A model generated the notes under the pieces. It saw only the letters and a program-made list of their open reading frames with translations, did no database searches and was not told the origin of the DNA. DNA of 64,000 nt from assembly GCF_000369405.1 (NCBI RefSeq), contig NZ_KB849994.1:16433-80432 (forward strand), in the 5' to 3' direction. The translations under genes and the position numbers were made by a program. Positions within the stretch are counted from its first letter, which is position 1; each line of letters opens with the position of its first letter. This DNA comes from Acinetobacter sp. ANC 3929 (GTDB lineage: Bacteria; Pseudomonadota; Gammaproteobacteria; Pseudomonadales; Moraxellaceae). This document shows positions 28,188 through 38,361 of this stretch, piece by piece.

Positions 28188-28550
28188 ATGTTTAAATTTA
28201 TTAAAATTGTCGCTCTTGTTGCCACTGTTACTGCGTTAAGTGCATGTAGTAAAAATGAGGCGTCAGAGCAAAAGAAAGCGGAAGCGCCTATGGAGCAGAT
28301 GAGTAAAGAATCATCTACAGCAACGACAACTCAAGCAGTTGGAGTGATTACGGCTATTGATACGAAAGAAAATATTTTGACACTCGATCATGAGGCAATT
28401 CCTGCGATTAAATGGCCTGCGATGACCATGGGCTTTAAAGTTGCTGATCCTGCATTATTGAATGGGCTTGCAGTAGGGCAAAAAGTTGATTTTGAATTAA
28501 AGGCTGAGGGAGAAACATACACAGTCGTAGCTGCTAAGTTAAAAAAATAG
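28188..28550 (+). CDS. cusF: CusF-like copper chaperone lipoprotein
   Basis: 120 residues. Lipoprotein signal with lipobox LSAC (Cys20), a charged linker, then a CusF domain: GVITAIDTKENILTLDHEAI and WPAMTMGFK, with the His, Trp and two Met that hold Cu(I)/Ag(I) in E. coli CusF. E. coli CusF is a free periplasmic protein, while this one should be membrane-anchored. It would deliver metal to the RND pump. AGAGG sits eight bases before the ATG. The operon therefore holds two CusF domains, one fused to CusB and one here. Confidence 0.88.
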   Translation: MFKFIKIVALVATVTALSACSKNEASEQKKAEAPMEQMSKESSTATTTQAVGVITAIDTKENILTLDHEAIPAIKWPAMTMGFKVADPALLNGLAVGQKVDFELKAEGETYTVVAAKLKK

Positions 28551-28635
28551 GATGATTTAGTAGATAGAATTTTGATAGTAATGAGGTTCTTTTCAAAAGA
28601 GCCTTATTCTCTAATAAAAAACAAAACATATGGTA

Positions 28636-28664
28636 TTGCATATATATGGTAATTCGAATATAAA
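28636..28664 (+). promoter_or_regulatory. Promoter of the ars operon
   Basis: -35 TTGCAT (28636-28641) and -10 TATAAA (28659-28664) are 17 bases apart. The palindrome ATTCGAAT (28652-28659) sits in the spacer and is a possible ArsR site. It lies 33 bases before arsC. Confidence 0.55.
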
Positions 28665-28696
28665 GATATTATAAATTATCAAAAGAGCTCAATTCG

Positions 28697-29131
28697 ATGA
28701 CAACTTCATCAACTGTGACGATTTATCACAACCCAGCTTGTGGGACATCTCGCAACACTTTGGCTTTGATCCGTAATACAGGGATTGAGCCAACTGTGAT
28801 TGAATATCTCATTACACCACCTAGTCATGACGAATTAGTTAAATTGATTCAGGATGCAAAATTAACAGTAAGAGAGGCCATTCGCCAGAATGTAGATCCT
28901 TATCGGGATTTAGACCTTGATCGTAGTGATTTGAGTGATGAGCAGTTACTTAGTTTTATGCTTGATCATCCAATATTGATTAATCGACCATTTGTTGTTA
29001 CTGAATTAGGCACTCGCTTAAGCCGTCCTTCTGAAGTTGTCTTAGATATTCTACCATTACCTCAGAAGGGTGCCTTTACGAAAGAGGATGGTGAAAAAGT
29101 GATTGATGAAAATGGTCAACGAGTGAATTAA
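28697..29131 (+). CDS. arsC: Arsenate reductase, glutaredoxin-dependent type
   Basis: 144 residues. IYHNPACGTSRNTLALI carries the catalytic Cys; arginines in NRPFVV and GTRLSRPSE match the arsenate-binding arginines of the E. coli R773 enzyme. It reduces arsenate to arsenite with glutathione and glutaredoxin. First gene of the operon, followed by arsR. A second, unrelated arsenate reductase is encoded at 29518. Confidence 0.93.
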   Translation: MTTSSTVTIYHNPACGTSRNTLALIRNTGIEPTVIEYLITPPSHDELVKLIQDAKLTVREAIRQNVDPYRDLDLDRSDLSDEQLLSFMLDHPILINRPFVVTELGTRLSRPSEVVLDILPLPQKGAFTKEDGEKVIDENGQRVN

Positions 29132-29190
29132 AAATTTTACTTTTTGTATGTGATTATCCGCATATCCAAATAAGTGAATGGGAGTTAAGA

Positions 29191-29511
29191 ATGGACCAAG
29201 TTAATTTTTTTAAATGCTTATCAGATGAAACTCGACTAAATATCGTGACTTTAGTCGCTGAGAATAAAGAATTATGTGTTTGTGATTTGACTGAAAAGTT
29301 GCAACTGAGTCAGCCAAAGATTTCTAGGCATTTAGCGTTATTGCGTTCTTCTGGTCTCTTACAGGACAGGAGACAAAGCCAATGGGTGTATTACAGCATT
29401 AATCCGCAATTACCAATGTGGTGCCATGACGTTCTGAATCTTTTGGTAAGCAGTCAAACCATAGTAAATAAAGATTCCCAAAATATCCAAATAAATAGCT
29501 ATTGTGAGTAA
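29191..29511 (+). CDS. arsR: Arsenic-responsive repressor ArsR
   Basis: 106 residues, winged helix. ELCVCDLTEKL holds the CxC arsenite site in the sensing helix, and QPKISRHLALLRSSGLLQDRR is the recognition helix and wing start. It should repress the ars promoter at 28636 until arsenite binds. GGGAG is six bases before the ATG. It is second in the operon, which is less usual than first. Confidence 0.92.
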   Translation: MDQVNFFKCLSDETRLNIVTLVAENKELCVCDLTEKLQLSQPKISRHLALLRSSGLLQDRRQSQWVYYSINPQLPMWCHDVLNLLVSSQTIVNKDSQNIQINSYCE

Positions 29512-29517
29512 TAGAAT

Positions 29518-29991
29518 ATGAAATTTCTTTTTTTGTGTACTGGAAATAGTTGCCGTAGCATCCTCTCAGAAGTCCTTTTTAACAGTCGTGCGCCTGAAGG
29601 ATGGAAAGCATACAGTGCAGGTAGTAAGCCATCAGGGCAAGTACATCCATTGACTATAGAAACTTTAGAAAATCTTGGTCTCTCAACAGATGGTTTGTGG
29701 AGTAAAACCATTGATGACTGCGAACAATATCAACCTGACGTCGTGATTACTGTTTGCGATTCAGCAGCTCAAGAAGCGTGTCCACTTTATTTAGGTGGAG
29801 CGATTAAGGCACATTGGGGCTTGGCTGATCCTTCACATTTAGATTTGCCGAAAGAAGAAAAATTAAAAGCATTCCAAGTTACTGTTGATCATATCAACCG
29901 CCGCTTAGACGCTTTATTGGCACTAGATACAACTCATATGTCTCGCCCAGATTTGATTGCAGCAATCAATCAAATTTCGCATATTGAATGA
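29518..29991 (+). CDS. Arsenate reductase, low-molecular-weight phosphatase type
   Basis: 157 residues. [16 protein letters not shown] is the phosphatase-type P loop with the nucleophilic Cys, and [11 protein letters not shown] gives the second and third redox cysteines of thioredoxin-coupled arsenate reductases. Its fold is unrelated to arsC at 28697, so the operon has two routes to arsenite. A thioredoxin reductase gene in the same operon fits this enzyme's need. It follows arsR by six bases. Confidence 0.88.
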   Translation: MKFLFLCTGNSCRSILSEVLFNSRAPEGWKAYSAGSKPSGQVHPLTIETLENLGLSTDGLWSKTIDDCEQYQPDVVITVCDSAAQEACPLYLGGAIKAHWGLADPSHLDLPKEEKLKAFQVTVDHINRRLDALLALDTTHMSRPDLIAAINQISHIE

Positions 29992-29998
29992 GAACATC

Positions 29999-31039
29999 AT
30001 GGCTCAACAAAGATTATCTTTTCTAGATCGTAACCTCACTCTATGGATTTTTATCGCCATGGCATTGGGGATTGCGATAGGTGTGTTCTTTCCGCAAGCT
30101 TCCGTTACTTTAGACAAAATGAGTGTGGATTCCGTCAATATTCCAATTGCGATTGGTTTGATTCTGATGATGTATCCACCTTTAGCCAAAGTGGACTATG
30201 CTACTTTGCCACAAGTGTTTAAAGACAAGAAAACCTTAACTTTGTCTTTGGTGCAGAACTGGGTGATTGCGCCTGTATTAATGTTTGCATTAGCAATTAT
30301 TTTTTTACATAGCTATCCAGAGTACATGACAGGCTTGATCCTGATCGGTTTGGCTCGCTGTATTGCAATGGTCTTGGTGTGGAATGGTTTAGCCTGTGGT
30401 GATAACCAATATGTAGCAGCGTTGGTGGCATTCAATAGTATTTTCCAGATTCTGTTTTTTAGTACCTATGCTTGGCTGTTCCTCACATTCTTGCCACCCT
30501 ATTTCTGTATTGCAGGGCAAGTGATCAATGTTGATTTCTGGACGATTACCCATGCGGTGTTGGTTTACTTGGGGATTCCATTTCTTCTTGGTTTCTTGAC
30601 TCGTTTGGTTTTGGTCAAAGCCAAAGGCTTAGATTGGTATCAAAATGTCTTTTTACCCAAGATCAGCCCACTCAGTTTATTGGCACTTCTTTTTACCATC
30701 GTGGCAATGTTTAGCCTAAAAGGTGGTGATGTAGTGAGCTTACCATTGGATGTTCTGCGTATCGCAATCCCACTCACGATTTATTTTATTGTGATGTTTT
30801 TCATCAGCTTCTTTATGAGTAAATGGATGGGCAATGACTATCCTAAAACCACAGCAATTTCTTTCACGGCTGCTGGTAATAACTTTGAGTTGGCTTTGGC
30901 TGTAGCGATTGCAACCTTTGGTTTGGCTTCACCTGTGGCATTTACCACCGTGATTGGTCCTTTAGTTGAAGTACCTGTATTGATCGCTTTAGTGAGTGTG
31001 TCTCTATGGCTCAGAAAAAAGTATTTTAAATCGGTGTAA
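29999..31039 (+). CDS. acr3: Arsenite efflux transporter ACR3
   Basis: 346 residues from ATG 29999, where the sequence becomes [24 protein letters not shown]; the frame also opens at 29957 inside the upstream gene, but that is unlikely. Ten membrane segments of the bile-acid/arsenite family. [20 protein letters not shown] contains the conserved Cys of segment 4, and [17 protein letters not shown] the conserved segment 9 Glu. It exports As(III) using the proton gradient. It lies between the reductase and arsH in the operon. Confidence 0.93.
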   Translation: MAQQRLSFLDRNLTLWIFIAMALGIAIGVFFPQASVTLDKMSVDSVNIPIAIGLILMMYPPLAKVDYATLPQVFKDKKTLTLSLVQNWVIAPVLMFALAIIFLHSYPEYMTGLILIGLARCIAMVLVWNGLACGDNQYVAALVAFNSIFQILFFSTYAWLFLTFLPPYFCIAGQVINVDFWTITHAVLVYLGIPFLLGFLTRLVLVKAKGLDWYQNVFLPKISPLSLLALLFTIVAMFSLKGGDVVSLPLDVLRIAIPLTIYFIVMFFISFFMSKWMGNDYPKTTAISFTAAGNNFELALAVAIATFGLASPVAFTTVIGPLVEVPVLIALVSVSLWLRKKYFKSV

Positions 31040-31044
31040 TTGTA

Positions 31045-31749
31045 ATGAATCTTCCTAATGTTGATATGGAGCTACTTGAACAGCCAACTTTGGAAAAAGT
31101 TCAAGCTAAATCGTTAGATCATGCGCCACGTATTTTGTTGTTATATGGTTCTAACCGTGAGCGTTCGTATAGTCGTTTAGCCGTGATGGAAGCAGGTCGA
31201 ATCTTGGAACAGTTTGGTGCTGAGGTTAAAATTTTTCATCCGAAAGGGCTACCTTTGCCAGAAGATGCGGATATGGAACACCCAAAAGCAAAAGAACTAC
31301 ATGAGCTTTTGGCATGGTCAGAGGGCATGGTGTGGTGTTCGCCTGAACGTCACGGTTCAATGAGTTCGATCTTTAAGTCACAGATAGATTGGATTCCATT
31401 GGCAGGTGGTGCGATTCGTGCCACTCAAGGAAAAACACTGGCACTAATGCAAGTCAGTGGTGGTTCGCAATCTTTCAATAGTGTCAATCAAATGCGTATT
31501 TTAGGGCGTTGGATGCGGATGATCACGATTCCGAATCAGTCTTCAATTCCAAAAGCATTTTTAGAGTTTGAAGAAGATGGGCGAATGAAAGCATCATCGT
31601 ATTACGACCGTATCGTGGATGTGATGGAAGAGCTGTATAAATTCACCTTGCTGACACGGGGGCAAAGTCAGTATTTAACTGATCGTTATTCTGAGCGTAA
31701 AGAATCTGCTGAAGAATTATCAAAACGTGTTAATCAGCGAAGTTTGTAG
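31045..31749 (+). CDS. arsH: ArsH, NADPH-dependent FMN oxidoreductase
   Basis: 234 residues. [23 protein letters not shown] is the FMN-binding loop, and [21 protein letters not shown] the second flavin site of ArsH. The family oxidises trivalent organoarsenicals to pentavalent forms and may lower oxidative stress. The N- and C-terminal extensions are normal for ArsH. It starts five bases after acr3. Confidence 0.92.
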   Translation: MNLPNVDMELLEQPTLEKVQAKSLDHAPRILLLYGSNRERSYSRLAVMEAGRILEQFGAEVKIFHPKGLPLPEDADMEHPKAKELHELLAWSEGMVWCSPERHGSMSSIFKSQIDWIPLAGGAIRATQGKTLALMQVSGGSQSFNSVNQMRILGRWMRMITIPNQSSIPKAFLEFEEDGRMKASSYYDRIVDVMEELYKFTLLTRGQSQYLTDRYSERKESAEELSKRVNQRSL

Positions 31750-31767
31750 AATGCTGGAGAAAATTAA

Positions 31768-32718
<951 letters not shown>

Positions 32719-33055
32719 TCAATACATTCACTGAAATAAATCAAGCTAACTCCACCTCTCATGGGTGGAGTTAGATTTTCTATATTGTTTTTTTATTTAG
32801 CTACTTATAGTGTTACGCCAGCGTTTCTCTATTTCGGATTCGCTTACTTAAAGCGAGTGTGGGATAAGTAAGCAGATCCTTTTTAGTAATTGGTATGCTC
32901 ATTACAAATTCTTTTGGGAACATCAAATTAGTTGGATGGATGAGCAATTAAAATTCAGATTTATAAGAGATAAAATTCCTTTATCTCTTATTTTTATATT
33001 AAGTGTTTTTGTAATTGGGATTGTACTTTTTTGAGCTGTACCACATGGCTTCAGG
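32719..33055. other. Non-coding stretch between ars operon and integrase
   Basis: It contains the ars terminator and otherwise AT-rich sequence with no convincing gene, promoter or repeat. Confidence 0.5.
32746..32774 (+). terminator. Terminator of the ars operon
   Basis: CTAACTCCACC pairs perfectly with GGTGGAGTTAG around a seven-base loop, followed by ATTTTC and a later T run. Confidence 0.75.
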
Positions 33056-34327
33056 CTATTTGTGCATGATATATGTTGCCCAATCAGCCATTAAGCCTTT
33101 ACGTTTTTCTAAATAGCCTCCACGTAAATAAGAAGCTTCAACCTTATCTGGAAGTTTGTGTGCGAGAACATGTTCACACACTTCTCTACGGTAATCTGTT
33201 TTGTCTGCCGACCAATCACGGAAAGTAGACCGAAAGCCATGCGTTGTAATGACTCGGTTTTGTTTGGGATCAATATAGCCTAAGCCATTTTCTTTAAGCT
33301 TTTGCTCATGCAGTCGTTTGATTAGGGTCGTCAAAGACATATCAGAAAGCATCTCACCACTCCGTGGCGCAGGGAAGATGAAATCTTGAATTAGAGTATG
33401 ATTTTGAATTGATTCAAGCAAACTTATCGCTTCTTTCGACAAAGGCACATGATGTTCCTTTTCTGCTTTCATACGTTCTTTAGGAATAATCCAGACTTTA
33501 TTCTTAAAATCAATTTCCTGCCATTTCGCCCCAAAAATCTCACCAGAGCGACAGGCGGTTAAAATTGCAAATTCCAGAGCTTTTGGTGAAATTCCTTTTT
33601 TCTGTCTTAAGTGTTGGATAAACTCAGCAACCTGTTCATAGGGCAGGGATGGGTGAGGGCGTGATTCCTGCTTTAAATTACCTAATATAGGTTCAAGATT
33701 GCCTTTCCATTCGGCAGGGTTGTCACCCTCAAAATATCCCATTGCTTTGGCATAATCAAAAATGGTTTCTATACGACCACGGATACGTTTGGCTGTTTCG
33801 TTTTTCTCAACCCAAATAGGTCTTAAAACTTCAGCAATATCGGCTTTGGTAATGTTACTAATAGTAAGATTGCCCAAAGTTGGGTAAATATAAGTTTCTA
33901 GTGTTGATGACCATTGTCCAATATGTTTTTCATTTTTGAGTTCACGGGTTTTATTGGCAATAACAACTTTTGCACATTCCATGAATGTTTTGTTCCGTAG
34001 TTGCTGAACATGAAGCTTTGCAAGCTGTTCCTGTTGATGGACAATTGGATCAATACCACTTCGTATTTGTAATTTTAATTCAGTGGCTTTAGCACGAGCT
34101 TCAGCTAAAGAAACTTCAGGGTATGGACCAATACCAATATCACGTCGATGAGGTTTTAATTTTCCATCTTTATCCAGATGTTTTCCCACCACCGCACGTA
34201 AAATCCAGACACGGGAAGTTCCTTCGACGTTTAAACAAAGACCATCAACACCACCTACGTGATATCGACCAGTCTCTTTAATTTTTGCTACACTAAGCGC
34301 AGATAGCTCTTTAGCTTTCTTTGGCAT
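33056..34327 (-). CDS. P4-type tyrosine integrase
   Basis: 423 residues. N-terminal arm-binding domain of the DUF4102 type (SALSVAKIKETGRYHVGGVDGLCLNV), core-binding middle, and catalytic domain with Arg in TACRSGEIFGAKW (about residue 260), HGFR box (about 362), His in EHVLAHK and the nucleophilic Tyr in ASYLRGGYLEKR (about 399). This is the integrase class that inserts islands into tRNA 3' ends. Its start faces the tRNA-Ser remnant 150 bases away, marking the right end of the island. It appears intact. Two copies of GAGGGGTA lie just upstream of the ATG. Confidence 0.93.
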   Translation of the reverse strand: MPKKAKELSALSVAKIKETGRYHVGGVDGLCLNVEGTSRVWILRAVVGKHLDKDGKLKPHRRDIGIGPYPEVSLAEARAKATELKLQIRSGIDPIVHQQEQLAKLHVQQLRNKTFMECAKVVIANKTRELKNEKHIGQWSSTLETYIYPTLGNLTISNITKADIAEVLRPIWVEKNETAKRIRGRIETIFDYAKAMGYFEGDNPAEWKGNLEPILGNLKQESRPHPSLPYEQVAEFIQHLRQKKGISPKALEFAILTACRSGEIFGAKWQEIDFKNKVWIIPKERMKAEKEHHVPLSKEAISLLESIQNHTLIQDFIFPAPRSGEMLSDMSLTTLIKRLHEQKLKENGLGYIDPKQNRVITTHGFRSTFRDWSADKTDYRREVCEHVLAHKLPDKVEASYLRGGYLEKRKGLMADWATYIMHK

Positions 34328-34479
34328 GTTATTGTCTACCCCTCAAATTACCCCTCATAAAATACTGGAAATAGTCGGATTAGACAAGACTGAGTTGGAT
34401 GGGTGTAATTGTAATTAATTGAAAAATATTAATTTATAATATTGGATTGGACTTCTTAGGATTGGTGTTAGACGGACAC

Positions 34480-34490
34480 CGCTTCCGCCA
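34480..34490 (+). other. Candidate attR: 3' end of a tRNA-Ser gene
   Basis: CGCTTCCGCCA is the acceptor 3' strand, discriminator G and CCA of tRNA-Ser(UGA)-type genes. No tRNA body lies upstream. A terminator follows at once, as after a real tRNA gene. This is the pattern left when an island restores the tRNA at its other end. The intact tRNA-Ser should lie to the left of the window. Confidence 0.6.
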
Positions 34491-34496
34491 AATACG

Positions 34497-34528
34497 AAAA
34501 AGCCCTTATGCAAATAAGGGCTTTTTTA
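34497..34528. terminator. Terminator of the original tRNA-Ser, shared with argO
   Basis: AAAAAGCCCTTAT pairs with ATAAGGGCTTTTT around GCAA. T runs on both strands serve the interrupted tRNA rightward and the argO gene leftward. Confidence 0.8.
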
Positions 34529-34531
34529 TTT

Positions 34532-35128
34532 TTACATAATTAACTTGGTAGCAATTGCCCACATCATAATTCCAACCAAAACATCTAAAACTCTCCAAGA
34601 GCTGGCTTTTTTGAACAAAGGCAATAAAACTCTTGCGCCATAGCCCAAAGCGAAAAAGAACAGCCAAGATGAAAGGATGGTTCCAGCAGCAAATAAATAA
34701 AGGTCATCTGCAAATTGAACTGAAATCGAACCAACTAAAATCACAGTGTCTAAATAGACGTGTGGATTTAGCCACGTAAAGGCGAGACACATGCCAATAA
34801 TTTTAAGTAAGGAATCTTTTTCTATTTCACTTGGATTGAGTGCGGAGCTATTGTTTATGGCTGAGTAAAAGTTTCGAAGTCCATAAAAAAATAAAAAAGC
34901 AGCACCAAAATATTTGGCAATGGTCACGATCAAGGGGAAGTCGACCACGATTTTCGAAAAGCCCGTGACGCCAAGATAAATCAGAATAGAATCTGAAAGT
35001 GCACAGATCAAGCAGACCCAAAAGACATGTTGCTGCTTTAAGCCTTGTTTTAGAACAAAAGCATTCTGCGCACCAATCGCTAAAATTAAAGAAAAGCCAA
35101 TACCCAGTCCATAGAAAAATGCAGTCAT
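34532..35128 (-). CDS. argO: LysE/ArgO-type amino acid exporter
   Basis: 198 residues from ATG 35128, which has GAGGA at eight bases; a start at 35143 would add five residues. Six membrane segments with the family signature FSLILAIGAQNAFVLKQGL and AFTWLNPHVYLDTVILVGS. LysE/ArgO proteins export basic amino acids. The LysR-type gene at 36969 looks like its activator ArgP, and an argP relic lies just upstream in the opposite direction, so the two were probably once direct neighbours. Confidence 0.85.
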   Translation of the reverse strand: MTAFFYGLGIGFSLILAIGAQNAFVLKQGLKQQHVFWVCLICALSDSILIYLGVTGFSKIVVDFPLIVTIAKYFGAAFLFFYGLRNFYSAINNSSALNPSEIEKDSLLKIIGMCLAFTWLNPHVYLDTVILVGSISVQFADDLYLFAAGTILSSWLFFFALGYGARVLLPLFKKASSWRVLDVLVGIMMWAIATKLIM

Positions 35129-35143
35129 GTTTGAGTTCCTCAA

Positions 35144-35571
35144 TCGTATAGGGGGGGCTGTGTTGGCTTTGGATGGAAAAAGAATTTATAGATGGCTTTA
35201 GATAAAGGCTGTCTGTCTAACCACTTGAATGAAGTGTTAGATGCTTTTTCCATTAAAAATTTACTGTTTGCTATTATCTTTCTTTATTTATAAAAGTCAG
35301 TAAAATTAAGATTGTTTTGGATTGGCTAAATTTTTTTTAGGTTGTTTGAGGGATAATGTAAAGTATTTTTTTTGCTGTGTTGAATTGGTGTATGGGGGCG
35401 GTTTACGCAACAACGCTGCTTAAATAATTGTTGTCCGAATTACCCCCCTTATTTTTCAATTATTGCCCTTATTTTCAGAATCGTTTTAGATCAAAATTCA
35501 AAATAATCGACACCGGAAGTGTTCGAAGAAATATCCAAGCACATATTTAAAAATAATGAAGTGAGTCAGGC
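35144..35571. other. argO upstream region with argP relic
   Basis: This 428-bp gap holds the duplicated argP leader and relic (35259-35393), which also forms the argO control region. Two CCCTTATTTT repeats follow near 35446-35475, then the MFS leader. No other gene is seen. Confidence 0.5.
35259..35393 (+). pseudogene. Relic of argP leader and first codons
   Basis: From ATTTACTG at 35259 the sequence runs parallel to 36881-37020. About 86 leader bases agree at roughly three in four positions. Beyond them GGATAAT, GTAAAGTATTTTTT and TTGAATTGGT match GGACAAT, GTGAAGCATTTTTT and CTGAAAATGGT from the argP start, with a few-base deletion and no ATG. After about 35393 the similarity stops. Confidence 0.55.
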
Positions 35572-36735
35572 ATGGACCTCAATCATAATATTCAAGATGT
35601 AAACAACCTAATGCTCGGCAAAACGAGGAAAGTGATTGCGCTTGGGTTTGCGACACAAGGTCTTGGCTATGCGACCGTGATGACAGCACTTCCTACGATA
35701 AAAGGTCGATTTAGACTTTCAGAAGATCAGTTATCGCTGATTATTCTGGGTGTATGCATTGCAGCAGCGCTCGGTTCAATTTTAGCTGATCGTATAGCGG
35801 TCAAACTTGGCTCACGACTTGCTATTGTGACAGGTTTTATTTTTGAAGCCATCGGAATAGCAATTGCTGCATTTAGTCCAAATATGATTCTCATGATTGC
35901 GAGCTTTTTGCTTTATGGACTTGGACTAGGCTGCTTAGATGCAGCACTGAATATGCAAGCGGTTATGATGGAACAACGGCTTGGTAAAAGTGTATTTGGT
36001 GGTTTCTTTGCTTGTTACACAGCAGCTGCATTTTTAGGGGCATTAATCATGTCTGCGACTGTTTCAACTACGTTTGGAGCAACGACAGCATTATGCATTG
36101 CGGTGGTGCTTGCATTCATCACCTCGCAACTTTCCAGAAAATGGTTATTTGAACAAAAACAATGTGCAGAATTACATCCGCAAACGAAACCAGCGATTCC
36201 ATATCAACAACTTTTGATTTTTGGGCTGATTATTCTGATCGTGTTTACAGTCGATTCTGCAATCAGTACATGGAGTTCAATTTATCTCAAAGATGTTTTA
36301 GCAAGTTCTGCAACGGTTGCTCCTTTAGGTTATGCAGCTTATCAAGTTGGAATTTTACTGACACGATTAAGTCTTGATTATTTACTGCAATTTAAAACAG
36401 CGACATGGGTGGCTTTGGTCACTCTCCTGATTGGAGCATTCGGATGTGTATTATCTGGAATAAGTCATTCATTAATTACAGTTATTTGGGGTTTTGCATT
36501 GGCTGGTGTTGCTGTAGGAGCATTGGTCCCGCTTACATATTCTGCTGTGGGGCGTTTAGATGAAAGTCGACGAGATGAAATTATTGCTCGCGTTAATATT
36601 TTTAATTATGGCGGTGCGGTCGCAGGTGCTGTCATCGTTGGGCTGTTAGCAACGCCTTTTGGTTATGCTCCGTCCTTTATCGGTTTAGCGTTTGCCTTAC
36701 TCGGTCTTATTTATTTGAGAAAAAGGCTGGTTTAA
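35572..36735 (+). CDS. MFS transporter
   Basis: 387 residues with about 12 membrane segments in two halves. ALGSILADRIAVKLGSRLAIVTG is the loop 2-3 signature of the major facilitator family, and GLGLGCLDAALNMQAVMMEQRLGKSVFGGFFACYTAAAFLGA resembles the YbjJ-like group. Substrate is unknown. It sits between argO and argP and probably separated them: the argP leader is present both before and after it. Confidence 0.8.
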   Translation: MDLNHNIQDVNNLMLGKTRKVIALGFATQGLGYATVMTALPTIKGRFRLSEDQLSLIILGVCIAAALGSILADRIAVKLGSRLAIVTGFIFEAIGIAIAAFSPNMILMIASFLLYGLGLGCLDAALNMQAVMMEQRLGKSVFGGFFACYTAAAFLGALIMSATVSTTFGATTALCIAVVLAFITSQLSRKWLFEQKQCAELHPQTKPAIPYQQLLIFGLIILIVFTVDSAISTWSSIYLKDVLASSATVAPLGYAAYQVGILLTRLSLDYLLQFKTATWVALVTLLIGAFGCVLSGISHSLITVIWGFALAGVAVGALVPLTYSAVGRLDESRRDEIIARVNIFNYGGAVAGAVIVGLLATPFGYAPSFIGLAFALLGLIYLRKRLV

Positions 36736-36880
36736 TCGACATCAATCAGGACAAAGGCATTTTGTGTTGATCATGATCAGAGTGACCTTAGAAAGCCAGT
36801 GATGCAAAGGCAAATAGAATTGTACCTGAAAGTATGCAGATTTATTGCCGAACAGAATTGGAAGTTTTTTCAAATAGAAC

Positions 36881-36968
36881 ATTTACTGATTGTGATCATC
36901 TTTTTTTATTTTTAAAATTCAGTAAGATTAAGCTTATTTAAATTTTCCTAAAATTTTTTAAGGTTTTT
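36881..36968 (+). promoter_or_regulatory. argP leader, second copy of the duplicated block
   Basis: It matches 35259-35344 at roughly three in four positions, including ATTTACTG and TCAGTAA. It ends at the ATG of argP. It may hold ArgP or Lrp sites as well as the promoter. Confidence 0.5.
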
Positions 36969-37856
36969 ATGCTGGACAATAAACAATGTGAAGCATTTTT
37001 TGCGGTTGCTGAAAATGGTAGCTTTGAACAAGCAGGTGCCAAGCTCTGTATTACTGCATCAGCGGTGACATTAAGGGTGCAGGCACTTGAAAAAGAATTG
37101 GGACAACTGCTGCTGATTCGGGGTCGCCCTTGTGTCTTAACACAAGCAGGTCAGCAGATATTCGAACATATACAGCACATCCGACGTTTAGAACAAAACT
37201 TGCTGCATGGTTTGACGGGTGGTGGGGAGTCACACTTTTTTAAGACTGTGATTGGCTCAAATGAGGACTCTTTAGCGACATGGTTACTTCCTGCATTAAA
37301 GGGAGTGTTGCTGAAAGAAAAGATTGTGATTGAGCTGAGAACGGATGATCAGTCTCATACCTATTCATTGTTAGAAAAAGGGACGGTAAGTGCCTGTATT
37401 TCGATTGAAGATCAACCCATGCGCGGTTGCCGTGCGGAATATTTAGGTTTGATGCGTTATCAAATGATGGCGACAGAGCAATTTGCAAGGAAATGGTTTG
37501 CTGAAGGCGTTCACCGAGAAAGTTTACGTGCTGCACCAGCCATTATATTTAATGAAAAAGATCGGATGCATTTTGATCTTCTTGAAAAAAACTATGGGTT
37601 GATGAAAGGTACTTATCCTTGTCATTTAATTCCATCATCAGAGTCTTTTGTGACAGCCATTAAATTGGGGTTAGGCTATGGCATGGTGCCCGAGCTGCAA
37701 CTGAATAATGACAATAAAGCAGAAGTATTGGTTGGGTTATTACCTGATATTAGAATTGATATTCCACTGTATTGGCATCATTGGGATCAACAATCAAAGC
37801 CATTACAGCTTTTAACAGAGCATATTGTAAATCACGCTCGATTAATTTTGGCCTAA
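36969..37856 (+). CDS. argP: LysR-type regulator, ArgP-like
   Basis: 295 residues. N-terminal winged helix (CEAFFAVAENGSFEQAGAKLCITASAVTLRVQALEKELG, where LCIT-SAV is the ArgP/IciA pattern), then a periplasmic-binding-type effector domain. ArgP activates argO when arginine is plentiful and responds to lysine. It is separated from argO by the MFS gene and carries its own copy of the leader. Length normal. Confidence 0.75.
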   Translation: MLDNKQCEAFFAVAENGSFEQAGAKLCITASAVTLRVQALEKELGQLLLIRGRPCVLTQAGQQIFEHIQHIRRLEQNLLHGLTGGGESHFFKTVIGSNEDSLATWLLPALKGVLLKEKIVIELRTDDQSHTYSLLEKGTVSACISIEDQPMRGCRAEYLGLMRYQMMATEQFARKWFAEGVHRESLRAAPAIIFNEKDRMHFDLLEKNYGLMKGTYPCHLIPSSESFVTAIKLGLGYGMVPELQLNNDNKAEVLVGLLPDIRIDIPLYWHHWDQQSKPLQLLTEHIVNHARLILA

Positions 37857-38025
37857 GTGAATAGGATAACAATAAAAACTATTATATCGTATATAGCCTA
37901 AGAATTTTAAATACATGAGTTAACATTGCTTCTAAATCATTTAATGAGCGAAATTAAACCTAATGAATTTTTAAAAGCAATGTCAAAACTAAATCAAGCC
38001 TAAATATTTTATTGGACTACAGTGA

Positions 38026-38361
38026 TTAGAAAATTCTAGAGCTTTCAATATATTGTTTAGAGACATTATTTAAGGCTGTTAATATAAGGGCAGCATCTTT
38101 CGTGCTCAATGCTTCATTGAGCTCATGCATATAAGCTATAATTTGTGCTTTTACTTTGTCTGCGAAAACTGGTGTGACAGCTTGATCTTCATAGAGTAGG
38201 ACATAGTTTTTTGCAAAACCATAAATGAGAAATAAAGCGTTGTATTCAAGCGGATGCTCAGCAGCAGCAATGGCTTGTTCACATTGATTTTTTAATTGTT
38301 GGTAGGCATCTGTTCCATTCGGAAGAGTTTGAAACGTTTCAAATATAGATTGGAAATTCAT
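38026..38361 (-). CDS. Hypothetical protein
   Basis: 111 residues, helical and acidic, without signal or membrane segment (NFQSIFETFQTLPNGTDAYQQLKNQCEQAI, then YNALFLIYGFAKNYVLLYED). Codon use matches its neighbours, so it is likely a real cytoplasmic protein of the genus. No function recognised. It is a single gene flanked by AT-rich gaps. Confidence 0.55.
   Translation of the reverse strand: MNFQSIFETFQTLPNGTDAYQQLKNQCEQAIAAAEHPLEYNALFLIYGFAKNYVLLYEDQAVTPVFADKVKAQIIAYMHELNEALSTKDAALILTALNNVSKQYIESSRIF

Noticed and set aside
34461..34490. Complete small tRNA or tmRNA end at the island border
   Set aside because: A 5-bp stem with 7-base loop (GGTGT/ACACC) mimics a T arm, but the loop lacks the TTC consensus and no other arms exist; kept only as a tRNA-Ser 3' remnant.
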